Of a stretch of DNA of 64,000 nucleotides, positions 1 to 9,147 are shown piece by piece (position 1 is the stretch's first letter; each line of letters starts with the position of its first letter). The DNA is from Akkermansia massiliensis (GTDB lineage Bacteria; Verrucomicrobiota; Verrucomicrobiia; Verrucomicrobiales; Akkermansiaceae). The DNA lies in contig NZ_JAMGSI010000002.1 of the NCBI RefSeq assembly GCF_023516715.1, forward strand, positions 558,001-622,000, read 5' to 3'. Both the position numbers and the translations under genes were made by a program. The notes under the pieces are model-generated. The model had not been told where the DNA came from. It worked only from the letters and a program-made list of their open reading frames with translations, and made no database searches.

Positions 1-12
1 ACTCTCCATCAA
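1..12 (-). rRNA. 16S rRNA, extreme 5' end (runs off the window)
   Basis: Read on the minus strand the window ends in GATGGAGAGT. This matches the first bases of bacterial 16S rRNA just before the universal TTTGAT..TGGCTCAG segment. Only about 12 bases of the gene are inside the window, so the call rests on this short match plus the long non-coding leader and the rRNA-like promoter directly upstream. Flanking sequence would settle it at once. Confidence 0.7.
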
Positions 13-396
13 ATATAATTTTTGAAATTGCTGGACCAAATGGAATCTTTCGATTTCATCTGCGCCATGCTTCAGTCAGCTCTTCCCTCAAGTTGTGTCT
101 CTTGAAGTCCTCTTCGCTCTGCCAAGCACGGCGCGCGTCACGACCTTTTTTCTTTCCCCTTGCTTCTACCAATCCGCCCCTCTCGGAGCTAGGTCGCTCC
201 TTTGGGTTTTTTCTCCCTCACACGTCTCTCGACGCATTCGGGAAAACCCTCGGCGGGTTCGGTAGTCATTCCCTTGAAATCTTCTTATCGGCCCCTTTAA
301 TGAGGCTCTTCCGGGTGGCCGGCCCCGGCTTCATTCAGGCCCTCTTTCGAGTCCCTCCTGCCGCCGGGCTTTTCATCCCGTCGCCGTGTTGGCGTG
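13..396 (-). other. rRNA operon leader (transcribed spacer before 16S)
   Basis: About 385 bases lie between the predicted rRNA promoter and the 16S start. The minus strand is purine-rich and has no coding frame with a start, ribosome site and sensible composition. The open frame on the opposite strand is a compositional artefact. The segment is best read as the 5' leader of the pre-rRNA, where antitermination and RNase III processing signals normally sit. I could not identify a clear boxA or boxB. Confidence 0.6.
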
Positions 397-402
397 CCGA
401 GA

Positions 403-430
403 AGTCTACCATTTTCACCTCCCTTGTCAA
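403..430 (-). promoter_or_regulatory. Putative rRNA operon promoter
   Basis: On the minus strand a perfect -35 hexamer TTGACA (430-425) is separated by 16 bases from a TAGACT -10 (408-403). A GC-rich stretch follows where transcription would start, at about 395. The strength, the spacing and the position before a long leader ending in 16S sequence fit a growth-regulated rRNA promoter. Confidence 0.6.
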
Positions 431-764
431 TTTTTTTCGAGTCGTTTTTTGTGAGAGTCTTTCACCCATTTTATCACGTCCATTCATAACTTCCAATTTA
501 TAAAATAGTTAGGCTTTTGTCATACTCCCCCTTCTTCGTGCCATTTTTTTGAACATTTTCTCCCGTGATGTTTCCGCAATAACTACAGTTCCTCTTTTTT
601 GCCCCCTGCCAGGACGAAAAAAAGGGCTATTGAACGCAGGTGCTTCCTCCGCCCACCTCCATTGCATTCCTTCCCTTGAAAAGGAGGCTGAACCATTTTG
701 TTTTCCCATGGACGGAAAGGATTTTTTCTGCTATCTATAGGAAGTTTTTATTATTTTGCCATCT
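431..764. other. Intergenic region between the rRNA promoter and a PEP-CTERM gene
   Basis: About 330 bases between two divergent transcription units. Short frames exist on both strands (for example 509-709 minus), but none shows a recognisable domain or convincing ribosome site. Upstream elements for the rRNA promoter and the promoter of the gene starting at 765 should lie here. An AGGAAG at 739-744 could be a weak ribosome site. Confidence 0.4.
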
Positions 765-1733
765 ATGAAAAGATCATTCTGGATTGGAATTATCTGCGCT
801 GCCTGCTGCCTGGGAAACATTCCTTCCTCATCCGCTGTACAAACAGCCAGTATAGGCTCCACTTTTTCCTGCACCTTCCTGGATTCCGGGGACCAGGGAT
901 TTTTTGATTCATCAAGCACCCATACATGGGACCAAGGCCAGATAGACGCTGCCATGCGGGCGTTGACCACATGGGATAGCTTGATCAATTCCACCCCGGG
1001 CAGAACACTTACTGTTGGCCTCACCTGGTACGACGGAGCCAATTCCTCCACTCTGGCCTCCGCCTATTCCCCTTACTTCTACTACCAGTCAAATGGACCG
1101 CAACAGGTTTCCACCCTGGTGGAGTCCGTCTGGCGCGATGGGAGCACGAGGACTGCAACGGGCTACGATATTTACATCCAGTGCAATACCTCTCATTTGA
1201 ATTCTCTTTATTACGAGACCGCCTTACCGGCGGAGCATACGGGAAAATATGATTTTCAAAGCATCCTGACCCATGAGATAGGGCATGCCGCAGGGTTTCT
1301 TTCCCTGGCGACACAAACCGGTACCTTCCAGGTCCAGTCCGGGAATGCTTCAGCAGCTTACAGCACCATGCTGTACACCAGGTATGATTCCCTGTTAACC
1401 AACCAGGAAGGCCAATCCATCGTGAATAAGGCCGGAAACGGGAATACGGCATTTACACTTGGAGAAACCCTGTCCCTGGGCGATACGGGGCTCACCGCCT
1501 ATAACCCCGCCACCTGGCAGCAAGGGTCCAGCATGGCCCACATCGACAGCGCGAGCGATCCGGACGCCCTCATGCAGTATTCCATTTCGCCGGATACCTA
1601 CCACCGTACCCTGACGGATGGAGAAATGGAATTGATGCGTTCCATGGGCTGGAAGATGGTTCCGGAGCCCGGCACCTCCACGCTTTCCCTGCTGGGGCTG
1701 GCCGTGCTCGCTTTACGAAGACGCCGCTGCTGA
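765..1733 (+). CDS. Exported PEP-CTERM protein with HExxH metalloprotease motif
   Basis: A 322-residue protein with an N-terminal signal peptide (about residues 1-24, ending SSSA). H170-E171-xx-H174 lies in the context HEIGHAAGF, the zinc-binding helix of metallopeptidases. Metzincins need a third ligand six residues after the second histidine. Here that position is serine, so the full metzincin site is not evident. The C-terminus reads VPEPGTSTLSLLGL then a short hydrophobic helix and RRRR, a PEP-CTERM sorting tail that exosortase systems recognise for surface anchoring. A TTG three codons upstream (756) is an alternative start closer to the AGGAAG. Inferred role: secreted or surface protease. 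The HExxH motif and sorting tail are seen directly; activity is not proven. Confidence 0.75.
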   Translation: MKRSFWIGIICAACCLGNIPSSSAVQTASIGSTFSCTFLDSGDQGFFDSSSTHTWDQGQIDAAMRALTTWDSLINSTPGRTLTVGLTWYDGANSSTLASAYSPYFYYQSNGPQQVSTLVESVWRDGSTRTATGYDIYIQCNTSHLNSLYYETALPAEHTGKYDFQSILTHEIGHAAGFLSLATQTGTFQVQSGNASAAYSTMLYTRYDSLLTNQEGQSIVNKAGNGNTAFTLGETLSLGDTGLTAYNPATWQQGSSMAHIDSASDPDALMQYSISPDTYHRTLTDGEMELMRSMGWKMVPEPGTSTLSLLGLAVLALRRRRC

Positions 1734-1812
1734 CGGTTTCCTCTCCCGGATTTTCCTTTCACGCCGGCCAGACGGCAGTTTCCTTTAGCCGCCAGGGAGT
1801 GGATTGGTAGCA

Positions 1813-1849
1813 GAAGGGCGTTCCTGCCAGGGAACGCCCTTCATGGTTT
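1813..1849 (+). terminator. Rho-independent terminator
   Basis: A 12-bp perfect stem, GAAGGGCGTTCC (1813-1824) with GGAACGCCCTTC (1831-1842), has a 6-base loop and a short downstream T-run (1846-1850). It lies between the PEP-CTERM gene and the convergent clpB. The T-run favours termination of the plus-strand transcript, and the stem could also slow the opposing one. Confidence 0.55.
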
Positions 1850-1884
1850 TTCCCGGCGGCACACCGGAAAAGCAGCCTTTTCAG

Positions 1885-4467
1885 TTATTTCTTTTCCTTG
1901 GTAAAGTCCAGCTTGCCGCCCTTTTCCCGCACCACGATTTCCGTCCCTTCCGGGAAGTCGCCCTCCAGGAGCTTGAGGCTGAGGGGGTCCAGCAGGTCAT
2001 GCTGAATGGCCCGCTTGAGGGGACGCGCTCCATAGACGGGGTCAAAGCCATGGTCCGCCACCAGGGCCGTAGCCTCCGGAGTCATGCGCAGGAACAGGCC
2101 CTTGGCTTCCAGGCGCTTGCGGACGCGCTGGAGCTGGATGTCCACAATGCCTTTGAGTTCCTCCGCCGTCAGACGGTCAAAGATGATGATTTCATCAATG
2201 CGGTTCAGGAATTCCGGGCGGAAGTGGCCGCGCAGGGCTTCCATCGCCTTGGCTTCCCGCTGTTCCGCGTTGGATTCATTGAGGATGTACTGGCTGCCGA
2301 TGTTGGAGGTCATGATGATGACAGTATTCCGGAAGTCCACCGTACGCCCCTGGCCGTCCGTGATGCGGCCGTCATCCAATACCTGGAGCAGCACGTTGAA
2401 GACGTCTGGATGGGCTTTTTCAATTTCATCAAAGAGGACCACGCAGTACGGACGGCGGCGCACGGCTTCAGAGAGCTGGCCGCCTTCTTCATAACCCACA
2501 TATCCGGGAGGCGCCCCGATGAGGCGCGCCACGGAGTGCTTTTCCATGTATTCGGACATGTCAATGCGCACGATGGCGTTTTCATTGTCAAAGAGGAATT
2601 CCGCCAGCGCCTTGCTGAGCTCCGTCTTGCCCACGCCCGTGGGGCCCAGGAACAGGAAGGAGCCGATGGGTCTGTTTTCATCCTGCAATCCCGCGCGGGC
2701 GCGCCGCACGGCGTCGGACACGGCCTTGACGGCCTGCTTCTGCCCGATCACGCGGGCGCCCAGGCGTTCTTCCATGTGCACCAGCTTGGCGCGCTCCCCT
2801 TCCTGCAGGCGCGCGGCGGGAATGCCGGTCCAGGTGGCCACCACCTTGGCGATGTCCCCTTCCGTGACTTCCTCCTTGAGCAGGCCTCCGTCCTCCTTCT
2901 GCATTTTGTTGAGCTTTTCCTTGCCTTCCGTCAGGGCGCGTTCCGCTTCCGGAAGTTCACCGTACGTGATTTCGGAAGCGCGGGTCAGATCCCCCATTCT
3001 CTTGGCCCTTTCGCTTTCCAGCTTGAGGGCCTCTATTTTTTCCTGTTCCCTGCGGACGGCGTCCAGAACGTCTTTTTCACTTTTCCACTTGGCAATCATG
3101 GAGCCGGATTTTTCCTTCAGGTCCGCCAGATCCTTGGTGATTTTTTCCAGACGCGCCTTGCTGTCGGCATCCTCTTCCTTCACCAGGGCCTGCCGTTCCA
3201 TTTCAAGCTGCATGGCTTCACGTTCGATCTGGTCGATTTCCGTGGGCATGGAATCCAGCTCAATCTTGAGCCGGGCCGCTGCTTCGTCCACCAGGTCCAC
3301 CGCCTTGTCAGGCAGGAAACGGTCTGAGATATAACGGTCGGAAAGAGTGGCGGCAGCCACGATGGCGGCGTCCGTAATGCGCACGCCGTGGTGAACTTCA
3401 TAACGTTCCTTCAGGCCGCGCAGAATGGCGATGGTGTCCTCCACGCTGGGTTCAGACACCATGACAGGCTGAAACCGTCGTTCCAGGGCCGCATCCTTTT
3501 CAATGTATTTGCGGTATTCGTCCAGCGTCGTCGCGCCGATGGTCCGCAGTTCGCCACGGGCCAGAGCGGGCTTAAGCAGGTTGGAGGCGTCCACCGCCCC
3601 TTCACTGGCGCCCGCGCCCACGATGGTGTGCAGTTCGTCAATGAACAGGATGATTTCGCCGTTGGAGTCCGTCACTTCCTTGAGGAAGGATTTCAAGCGT
3701 TCTTCAAATTCGCCGCGGTATTTGGCCCCCGCGAGCATGGACCCGATGTTGAGGGACACAATGCGCTTGTTGCGCATGCTTTCCGGCACGTCACCGTTGA
3801 CAATGCGCCGCGCCAGGCCTTCTGCAATGGCGGTCTTGCCCACGCCGGGCTCCCCGATGAGCACGGGGTTGTTCTTGGTCCGGCGGGAAAGGATCTGGAG
3901 GACGCGGCGGATTTCCGTATCACGGCCGATAACGGGGTCAATCTTGCCGGCGCGGGCGCGGGCCGTCAGGTCCGTGCCGTATTTTTCCAGCGTCTGGTAT
4001 TTGCCTTCCGGGTTGTCGTCCGTCACGCGCTGGTTGCCGCGCACTTCCTTCATGGCGGCCAGATAGTTGTCCTTGGTCAGTCCAAAGGTGTCCGTCAACT
4101 GGTGCACCTTGTTCTGCGTGTCCAGAGCCCCCAGCATGAAGTGCTCCACGCTGAGGTAGTCATCCTTGAGCTTTTTGCGTTCATCCTCGGCAGCGTGCAT
4201 CACCGTAGCCAGGTCACGGCCCATCTGGGGCTGCGTGGTAGCACCGCTCTGGGTGGGTTCATGGGATACTTCCCTCTGGGCGGCCTGCAACAGCAGGCCC
4301 GGATCACAAGAGGCCTTCCGGAGAATAGGGGAAAGAATTCCGCCGTCCTGCTCCAGCAACGCCACCAGAACGTCCAGGGAGGAAATTTCCGGCTTTCCGA
4401 GCCGCCCTGCCGTCTGCTGCGCCTGCATCAGCGCTTCCTGAAATTTTGTTGTTAGATTGTTAAGCAT
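1885..4467 (-). CDS. clpB: ATP-dependent disaggregase ClpB
   Basis: 860 residues, the usual ClpB length. Order of domains: N-terminal Clp repeat domain (about 1-150, including VEHFMLGAL), first AAA+ module with Walker [10 protein letters not shown] (near 210), the long coiled-coil middle domain (about 400-530), second AAA+ module with [10 protein letters not shown] and [10 protein letters not shown], and the C-terminal D2-small domain. ClpB hexamers work with DnaK to pull proteins out of aggregates in the cytoplasm. ATG at 4467 (MLNNLTTKF) is preferred over an upstream in-frame start because homology begins there. The middle domain separates it from ClpA and ClpC. It is divergent from the GH27 gene. 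No HrcA/CIRCE operator was recognised in the 185-base intergenic region. Confidence 0.95.
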   Translation of the reverse strand: MLNNLTTKFQEALMQAQQTAGRLGKPEISSLDVLVALLEQDGGILSPILRKASCDPGLLLQAAQREVSHEPTQSGATTQPQMGRDLATVMHAAEDERKKLKDDYLSVEHFMLGALDTQNKVHQLTDTFGLTKDNYLAAMKEVRGNQRVTDDNPEGKYQTLEKYGTDLTARARAGKIDPVIGRDTEIRRVLQILSRRTKNNPVLIGEPGVGKTAIAEGLARRIVNGDVPESMRNKRIVSLNIGSMLAGAKYRGEFEERLKSFLKEVTDSNGEIILFIDELHTIVGAGASEGAVDASNLLKPALARGELRTIGATTLDEYRKYIEKDAALERRFQPVMVSEPSVEDTIAILRGLKERYEVHHGVRITDAAIVAAATLSDRYISDRFLPDKAVDLVDEAAARLKIELDSMPTEIDQIEREAMQLEMERQALVKEEDADSKARLEKITKDLADLKEKSGSMIAKWKSEKDVLDAVRREQEKIEALKLESERAKRMGDLTRASEITYGELPEAERALTEGKEKLNKMQKEDGGLLKEEVTEGDIAKVVATWTGIPAARLQEGERAKLVHMEERLGARVIGQKQAVKAVSDAVRRARAGLQDENRPIGSFLFLGPTGVGKTELSKALAEFLFDNENAIVRIDMSEYMEKHSVARLIGAPPGYVGYEEGGQLSEAVRRRPYCVVLFDEIEKAHPDVFNVLLQVLDDGRITDGQGRTVDFRNTVIIMTSNIGSQYILNESNAEQREAKAMEALRGHFRPEFLNRIDEIIIFDRLTAEELKGIVDIQLQRVRKRLEAKGLFLRMTPEATALVADHGFDPVYGARPLKRAIQHDLLDPLSLKLLEGDFPEGTEIVVREKGGKLDFTKEKK

Positions 4468-4547
4468 GGTATGTTGGTAATTTAGACATAAGAATATCTC
4501 CAACCGTTGAATGGGAAAGCAGGATTTTTGCCGTTATCCAAATTTTT

Positions 4548-4576
4548 TTGACCCTCCGAATTCCTTGTAATATTGT
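4548..4576 (+). promoter_or_regulatory. Putative promoter of the GH27 gene
   Basis: TTGACC (4548-4553), a 17-base spacer, then TATTGT (4571-4576). It faces the glycosidase gene, whose ATG is 77 bases downstream. The match to sigma70 consensus is reasonable but not perfect. Confidence 0.4.
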
Positions 4577-4652
4577 AGTGCATCCGGCGTATTTTACAGA
4601 ACCCGCATTTTACCGGCCTTTTCTTTTTTCCTGTCTCCAGTTTTTTACCAAA

Positions 4653-6257
4653 ATGATCCGTCTTTCTTTTCTTCCGTTCCTATGCTCCGCCCTGCTCCTG
4701 GTTCAAACGGGAGCCTCCGGCAAGGAGATGCCTTCCCCCTATCCCGCTCCGGAACCCGGCGTCCGCCTGACACCGCCGGAATCACCGGCTCCCGTGCTGA
4801 ACGAACCGCGGCTTTTCGGCGCACGTCCCGGCTCCCCCATCCAGTTCGCCATCTGCGCCAGCGGAGAACGCCCCATGAGCTTTGCCGCCGCCAAATTGCC
4901 CCCCGGCGTGAAGCTGGACAGGGAAACCGGCGTCATCACCGGTAAAATCAGCCGTCCGGGAACTTATGCCTTTCCCGTGCAGATAAGCAACAGCCACGGC
5001 AAAGCGAACGGGACCATCACTGTCCGCATCGGGAAGGAGATGTGCCTGACTCCCCCCATGGGCTGGAGCAGCTGGTATTCCTACAGCGGCGGCGTGAGCC
5101 AGGAAAATATCCTGAAAACCGCCCGGCTGCTCATCAGTTCCGGGCTGGCCCAATACGGCTACCGCTATGTCAACATTGACGATTGCTGGCAAGGCGCCAG
5201 AGGCGGCAAGTACCGCGCCATCCAGCCCAACAAGCGTTTTCCGGATATGAAGTCCATGTGCCGTGAAATCCACAGCCTGGGACTGAAAGCGGGGATTTAC
5301 TCAACCCCGTGGATGGGAACTTACGCCGGCTACATGGGAGGCACTTCCCCCAATCCGCAGGGAGATTATTCCTCCCTGGCCCTTCCTGAAAGCAAACGCC
5401 CGCAGCCCGATCAATTGTTCGGGAGCTGTCCGGGTTCCCAGCGGCTGGGAGCCGCCAAAACAGGCCCCGTATGGATGATTACCCAGGATGCCAGGCAGTG
5501 GGCGGAATGGGGGTTTGACTACGTCAAGATGGACTGGTACCTGATCGACGTGCCCAGCACGGAAAGAATCGCGGCGGATTTGAAAAAAAGCGGCAGGGAT
5601 ATTGTGCTGAGCGTTTCCAATTCCACCCCGTTCGAGATTGCCGGCCCCATCAGCAAAACGGCCAACGTCTGGCGCACGACGGGAGATATCGAAGACCACT
5701 GGGGCAGTTTGAAGAAGATCGCTTCCTCCCAGGAGAAATGGCAGCCCTATGCCGGACCGGGGCACTGGAATGATCCGGACATGCTTCAAATCGGCCGCCT
5801 GGGCAAGGTCGGAAAGGCGAATACCACATTCTCCCCCACCCGGCTGACTCCGGACGAGCAGTATTTCCAGATGTCCTTCTGGGCCATAATATCCGCCCCC
5901 CTGATTATTTCATGCGATCTGGAGCATCTGGACGATTTCACGCGGGGCATCCTGTGCAACCGGGAAGTGATCGCCGTCAACCAGACGTTTCACGGCCCTT
6001 CGGAAAAAGTCCTGTCCCAAGATGATGGAGAAGTATGGATCAAACCGCTGGGGGAAGGCCGTACCGCCGTCGGCTTTTTCAATAAAAGCAATAAAGGCCA
6101 GACCATTCATGTCCCCCTTTCCCGCCTCAAGCTGAAGTCTCCGCAAAACGCGCGCGACCTGTGGAAGCAGGAAAACGCCGGCACGGCAAGCCGGGAAATG
6201 AAGGTGCGGCTCAATCCCCACGGAGCGGCCCTGTTTCTTCTGGAAGGCAAAAGATAG
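4653..6257 (+). CDS. Exported GH27 alpha-galactosidase-type glycoside hydrolase
   Basis: 534 residues. The ATG at 4653 is chosen because it starts a signal peptide (MIRLSFLPFLCSALLLV...). A putative immunoglobulin-like domain (about 40-130, with RLDRETGVITG-type pattern) precedes a family 27 TIM barrel opening with PPMGWSSW and YVNIDDCW. The expected catalytic aspartates are present: D294 in YVKMDW (nucleophile) and D374/D376 in WNDPDMLQIG (acid/base region). A C-terminal beta-sandwich follows. GH27 enzymes release terminal alpha-linked galactose or N-acetylgalactosamine from glycans, so this protein could trim mucin or blood-group structures in the periplasm or outside the cell. The exact substrate cannot be read from sequence. 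It is a single gene with its own promoter. Confidence 0.85.
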   Translation: MIRLSFLPFLCSALLLVQTGASGKEMPSPYPAPEPGVRLTPPESPAPVLNEPRLFGARPGSPIQFAICASGERPMSFAAAKLPPGVKLDRETGVITGKISRPGTYAFPVQISNSHGKANGTITVRIGKEMCLTPPMGWSSWYSYSGGVSQENILKTARLLISSGLAQYGYRYVNIDDCWQGARGGKYRAIQPNKRFPDMKSMCREIHSLGLKAGIYSTPWMGTYAGYMGGTSPNPQGDYSSLALPESKRPQPDQLFGSCPGSQRLGAAKTGPVWMITQDARQWAEWGFDYVKMDWYLIDVPSTERIAADLKKSGRDIVLSVSNSTPFEIAGPISKTANVWRTTGDIEDHWGSLKKIASSQEKWQPYAGPGHWNDPDMLQIGRLGKVGKANTTFSPTRLTPDEQYFQMSFWAIISAPLIISCDLEHLDDFTRGILCNREVIAVNQTFHGPSEKVLSQDDGEVWIKPLGEGRTAVGFFNKSNKGQTIHVPLSRLKLKSPQNARDLWKQENAGTASREMKVRLNPHGAALFLLEGKR

Positions 6258-6406
6258 CCCCATGGTTCTGGAGGAGAGTTCCTCCCTTTCATTCATAAAA
6301 TCCGCCCCGGCGACCGGAGAAAGATGCGGAACCAAGGCACCGGACAACTGCCGGACGATTTTTCCGCCAGGGTATTCCCCGGACCGGGACGGTCAACTAT
6401 ATACCA

Positions 6407-6973
6407 CTAACTGGGGGGCAATGTATCCAGGGCGGCGTTCAGCGTCATCACGTTGATTACGTTTTCCCCCAGGATGCCGCCCGGAATGAGGTGTTCCGCC
6501 ACCAATCGCCTTACTTTTTCCAGTGGCAGCTTGCGGGCCGCCGCCACGCGGGCCGCCTGGAATTCCGCCGCTTCCGGGGAAATGCAGGATTCCAGACCGC
6601 TTCCAGAAGCGAACAGGAGATCTGCCGGAACAGGCGTTTCCTGCGGCAGGTTGTGGGCTTTCAGCAGGGCCGCCTTGCGCTCCGCCACCGTCCTGACCAG
6701 TTCTCCGGAGGTCCAGGAGAGGTTGCTGGCACCGGAAGGCATGGTGGCGTAGTCCCCGGCGGAGGGCCTGGGCCAGAAGTACCTGGCGGAAGTGAAGGGC
6801 TGGGCGATGAGCTCCGAGGCGATGACTTCCCCCCGTTCATTCCGGATCAGGGAGCCGTGCGCCTGATGGGGGAACAGAATCAGGCTGACAAGCGTGACAG
6901 CCAGGGGATAAATGCCGCCGGTGACGACGGCCAGCGCCAGAAACAGGCGCAGATTGGGAAATGTCCATTTCAT
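6407..6973 (-). CDS. kdpC: Potassium-transporting ATPase subunit KdpC
   Basis: 188 residues, normal for KdpC. One N-terminal membrane segment (about 8-33) is followed by an extracytoplasmic domain with the family motifs YFWPRPSAGDY, SGASNL and the C-terminal VNVMTLNAALD. KdpC stabilises the KdpA-KdpB pump and helps ATP binding. It is the last gene of the operon, 29 bases after kdpB, consistent with one transcript. Confidence 0.93.
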   Translation of the reverse strand: MKWTFPNLRLFLALAVVTGGIYPLAVTLVSLILFPHQAHGSLIRNERGEVIASELIAQPFTSARYFWPRPSAGDYATMPSGASNLSWTSGELVRTVAERKAALLKAHNLPQETPVPADLLFASGSGLESCISPEAAEFQAARVAAARKLPLEKVRRLVAEHLIPGGILGENVINVMTLNAALDTLPPS

Positions 6974-7002
6974 AATGATTCAGCAGGTTGATTTTTAATT
7001 GT

Positions 7003-9120
7003 TCAGACGAGGTGCAGGGCGGTGACGGCCATGTCAATGAGCTTGATGCCGATGAACGGCGCAATCAGGCCGCCTACCCCGTAAATGAGGATGTTGCGCT
7101 TCAGCAGGGAGGCTGCTCCCGCCGGTCGGTAGGAAACCCCCTTCAAGGCCAGTGGAATAAGCGCCACGATAATGAGGGCGTTGAAGATCACCGCGCTGAG
7201 GATGGCGCTCTGCGGGGAGTGCAGTCCCATCACGTTCAGGGCGGAAAGCGGCCCCCGGGCCATGCCGTCAGCCACAAAGAGGCCCGCAAACATGGCGGGG
7301 ATGATGGCGAAGTACTTGGCCACGTCATTGGCGAAGGAGAAGGTGGTCAGCGCGCCGCGGGTGATCAGCATTTGCTTGCCGATTTCCACGATTTCAATCA
7401 GCTTGGTCGGGTTGCTGTCCAGGTCTACCATGTTGCCCGCCTCCCGGGCGGCCTGCGTGCCGGTGTTCATCGCCACGCCCACATCGGCCTGGGCCAGGGC
7501 GGGAGCGTCGTTGGTGCCGTCCCCGGTCATGGCCACCAGATGGCCTTCCGCCTGTTCTTCACGGATGCGCGCCAGCTTCATTTCCGGCGTGGCTTCCGCA
7601 ATGAAGTCATCCACTCCGGCCTCCGCCGCAATGGATGCGGCAGTCAGGGCATTGTCCCCTGTCACCATGACGGTGCGGATGCCCATGGCCCGGAGCCGGG
7701 CGAAGCGTTCCTTAATGCCGCCCTTGACGATGTCTTTCAGGTAAATGACGCCCAGCACGTCCCTTCCCCGTGCCACCACCAGCGGCGTGCCGCCGGCACG
7801 CGCGACGTTCTGCACGGTCATTTCCACCTCCTGCGGGAAGGCTCCGCCCTGGTCCTTCACCCACTGCGCCACGCTTTCCGCAGCGCCTTTCCGGATGGAA
7901 ACGGCCGGCTGGCCGCCGTGCGCCGCAATGTCCACGCCGCTCATGCGGGTGGAAGCGGAGAACGGAACAAAGGTGATGTGGTCCGCGTCCATGTGGCGGC
8001 CCCGGATTCCAAATTGCTTTTTGGCCAGCACTACGATGCTACGCCCTTCCGGCGTTTCATCGGACAGGGAGGCGAGCTGGGCGGCTTCCGCCAGCTGCTG
8101 GTCCTCCACGCCGGGCGCAGGCAGGAATTCATTCGCCATGCGGTTGCCGAAGGTGATGGTTCCGGTCTTGTCCAGCATCAGCACATCAATGTCCCCGGCC
8201 GCTTCCACGGCACGGCCGGACGTAGCCAGCACGTTCCGGCGCACCAGCCGGTCAATGCCGCTGATGCCGATGGCGCTCAGCAGGCCGCCGATCGTCGTCG
8301 GAATCAGGCACACCAGCAGGGAGACCAGAACGGGCAGGGAGATATGGCCGTCCGCCCTGAAGCCCAGCGCCCGGGCGGAATCTTCAATGTATCCGGCCAT
8401 GGCTGGGAGGGAAAGCACTACGGCAATGAAGACGATGGTCAGCGCCACGAGCAGGATGCCCAGCGCGATTTCATTGGGCGTCTTCTGCCGGCTGGCGCCC
8501 TCCACCATGGCGATCATGCGGTCCAGGAAGGTATTGCCCGGTTCCGCCGTGATGCGGATGACGATGCCGTCGCTGATCACGCGGGTGCCCCCCGTTACGG
8601 CGCTGCGGTCTCCCCCGCTTTCACGGATGACCGGGGCGGATTCCCCGGTAATGGCGGATTCGTCCACGCTGGCGATGCCTTCAATCACCTCGCCGTCAAG
8701 AGGAATGATGTCCCCGGCCTCGCACAGCACTTTTTGCCCCTTGCGCAGCTCGGAAACGGAGACTATTTCCTCCGTCCCCTTGTCCGTCAGCAGACGGGCG
8801 TTCACATAGACGCGCATTTTTTTCAGAGCGTCCGCCTGGGCCTTTCCACGGCCTTCCGCCAATGCTTCCGCAAAGTTGGCGAACAGGACGGTGAACCAGA
8901 GCCAGAGTGTGACTTGCAGGGTAAAGCCGAAAGGCTGCCCGGCGGCGGCATCCCGGATAAGGACGACCGTAGCAACCAGGGCACCGATGGCCGTGACGAA
9001 TATCACGAAGTTTTTGGATAAAGCACGCGGGTCAAATTTGCGCAGCGCGTCCCGGAAGGCCGTTTTCAGCATGGCCCCGTTACACCAGGATTGATTCTTT
9101 TTTTCTTCTTTCATCATCAT
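7003..9120 (-). CDS. kdpB: Potassium-transporting ATPase ATP-binding subunit KdpB
   Basis: 705 residues. P-type ATPase with membrane segments near 35-90 and 215-275 and a C-terminal bundle. The phosphorylated aspartate is D317 in [15 protein letters not shown] lies in the actuator domain, and [16 protein letters not shown] in the P-domain hinge. KdpB couples ATP hydrolysis to high-affinity potassium import through Kdp[10 protein letters not shown] at the start gives alternative ATGs within six bases. The gene is 27 bases downstream of kdpA in the kdp operon. Confidence 0.96.
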   Translation of the reverse strand: MMMKEEKKNQSWCNGAMLKTAFRDALRKFDPRALSKNFVIFVTAIGALVATVVLIRDAAAGQPFGFTLQVTLWLWFTVLFANFAEALAEGRGKAQADALKKMRVYVNARLLTDKGTEEIVSVSELRKGQKVLCEAGDIIPLDGEVIEGIASVDESAITGESAPVIRESGGDRSAVTGGTRVISDGIVIRITAEPGNTFLDRMIAMVEGASRQKTPNEIALGILLVALTIVFIAVVLSLPAMAGYIEDSARALGFRADGHISLPVLVSLLVCLIPTTIGGLLSAIGISGIDRLVRRNVLATSGRAVEAAGDIDVLMLDKTGTITFGNRMANEFLPAPGVEDQQLAEAAQLASLSDETPEGRSIVVLAKKQFGIRGRHMDADHITFVPFSASTRMSGVDIAAHGGQPAVSIRKGAAESVAQWVKDQGGAFPQEVEMTVQNVARAGGTPLVVARGRDVLGVIYLKDIVKGGIKERFARLRAMGIRTVMVTGDNALTAASIAAEAGVDDFIAEATPEMKLARIREEQAEGHLVAMTGDGTNDAPALAQADVGVAMNTGTQAAREAGNMVDLDSNPTKLIEIVEIGKQMLITRGALTTFSFANDVAKYFAIIPAMFAGLFVADGMARGPLSALNVMGLHSPQSAILSAVIFNALIIVALIPLALKGVSYRPAGAASLLKRNILIYGVGGLIAPFIGIKLIDMAVTALHLV

Positions 9121-9147
9121 AAAATCTGGTTTGTTGGTGAATGCTCC

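Noticed and set aside
93-503. 136-codon plus-strand frame at the left edge
   Set aside because: Lies in the rRNA leader on the opposite strand, has Phe/Ser/Leu-rich composition and no domain; it overlaps the rRNA promoter.
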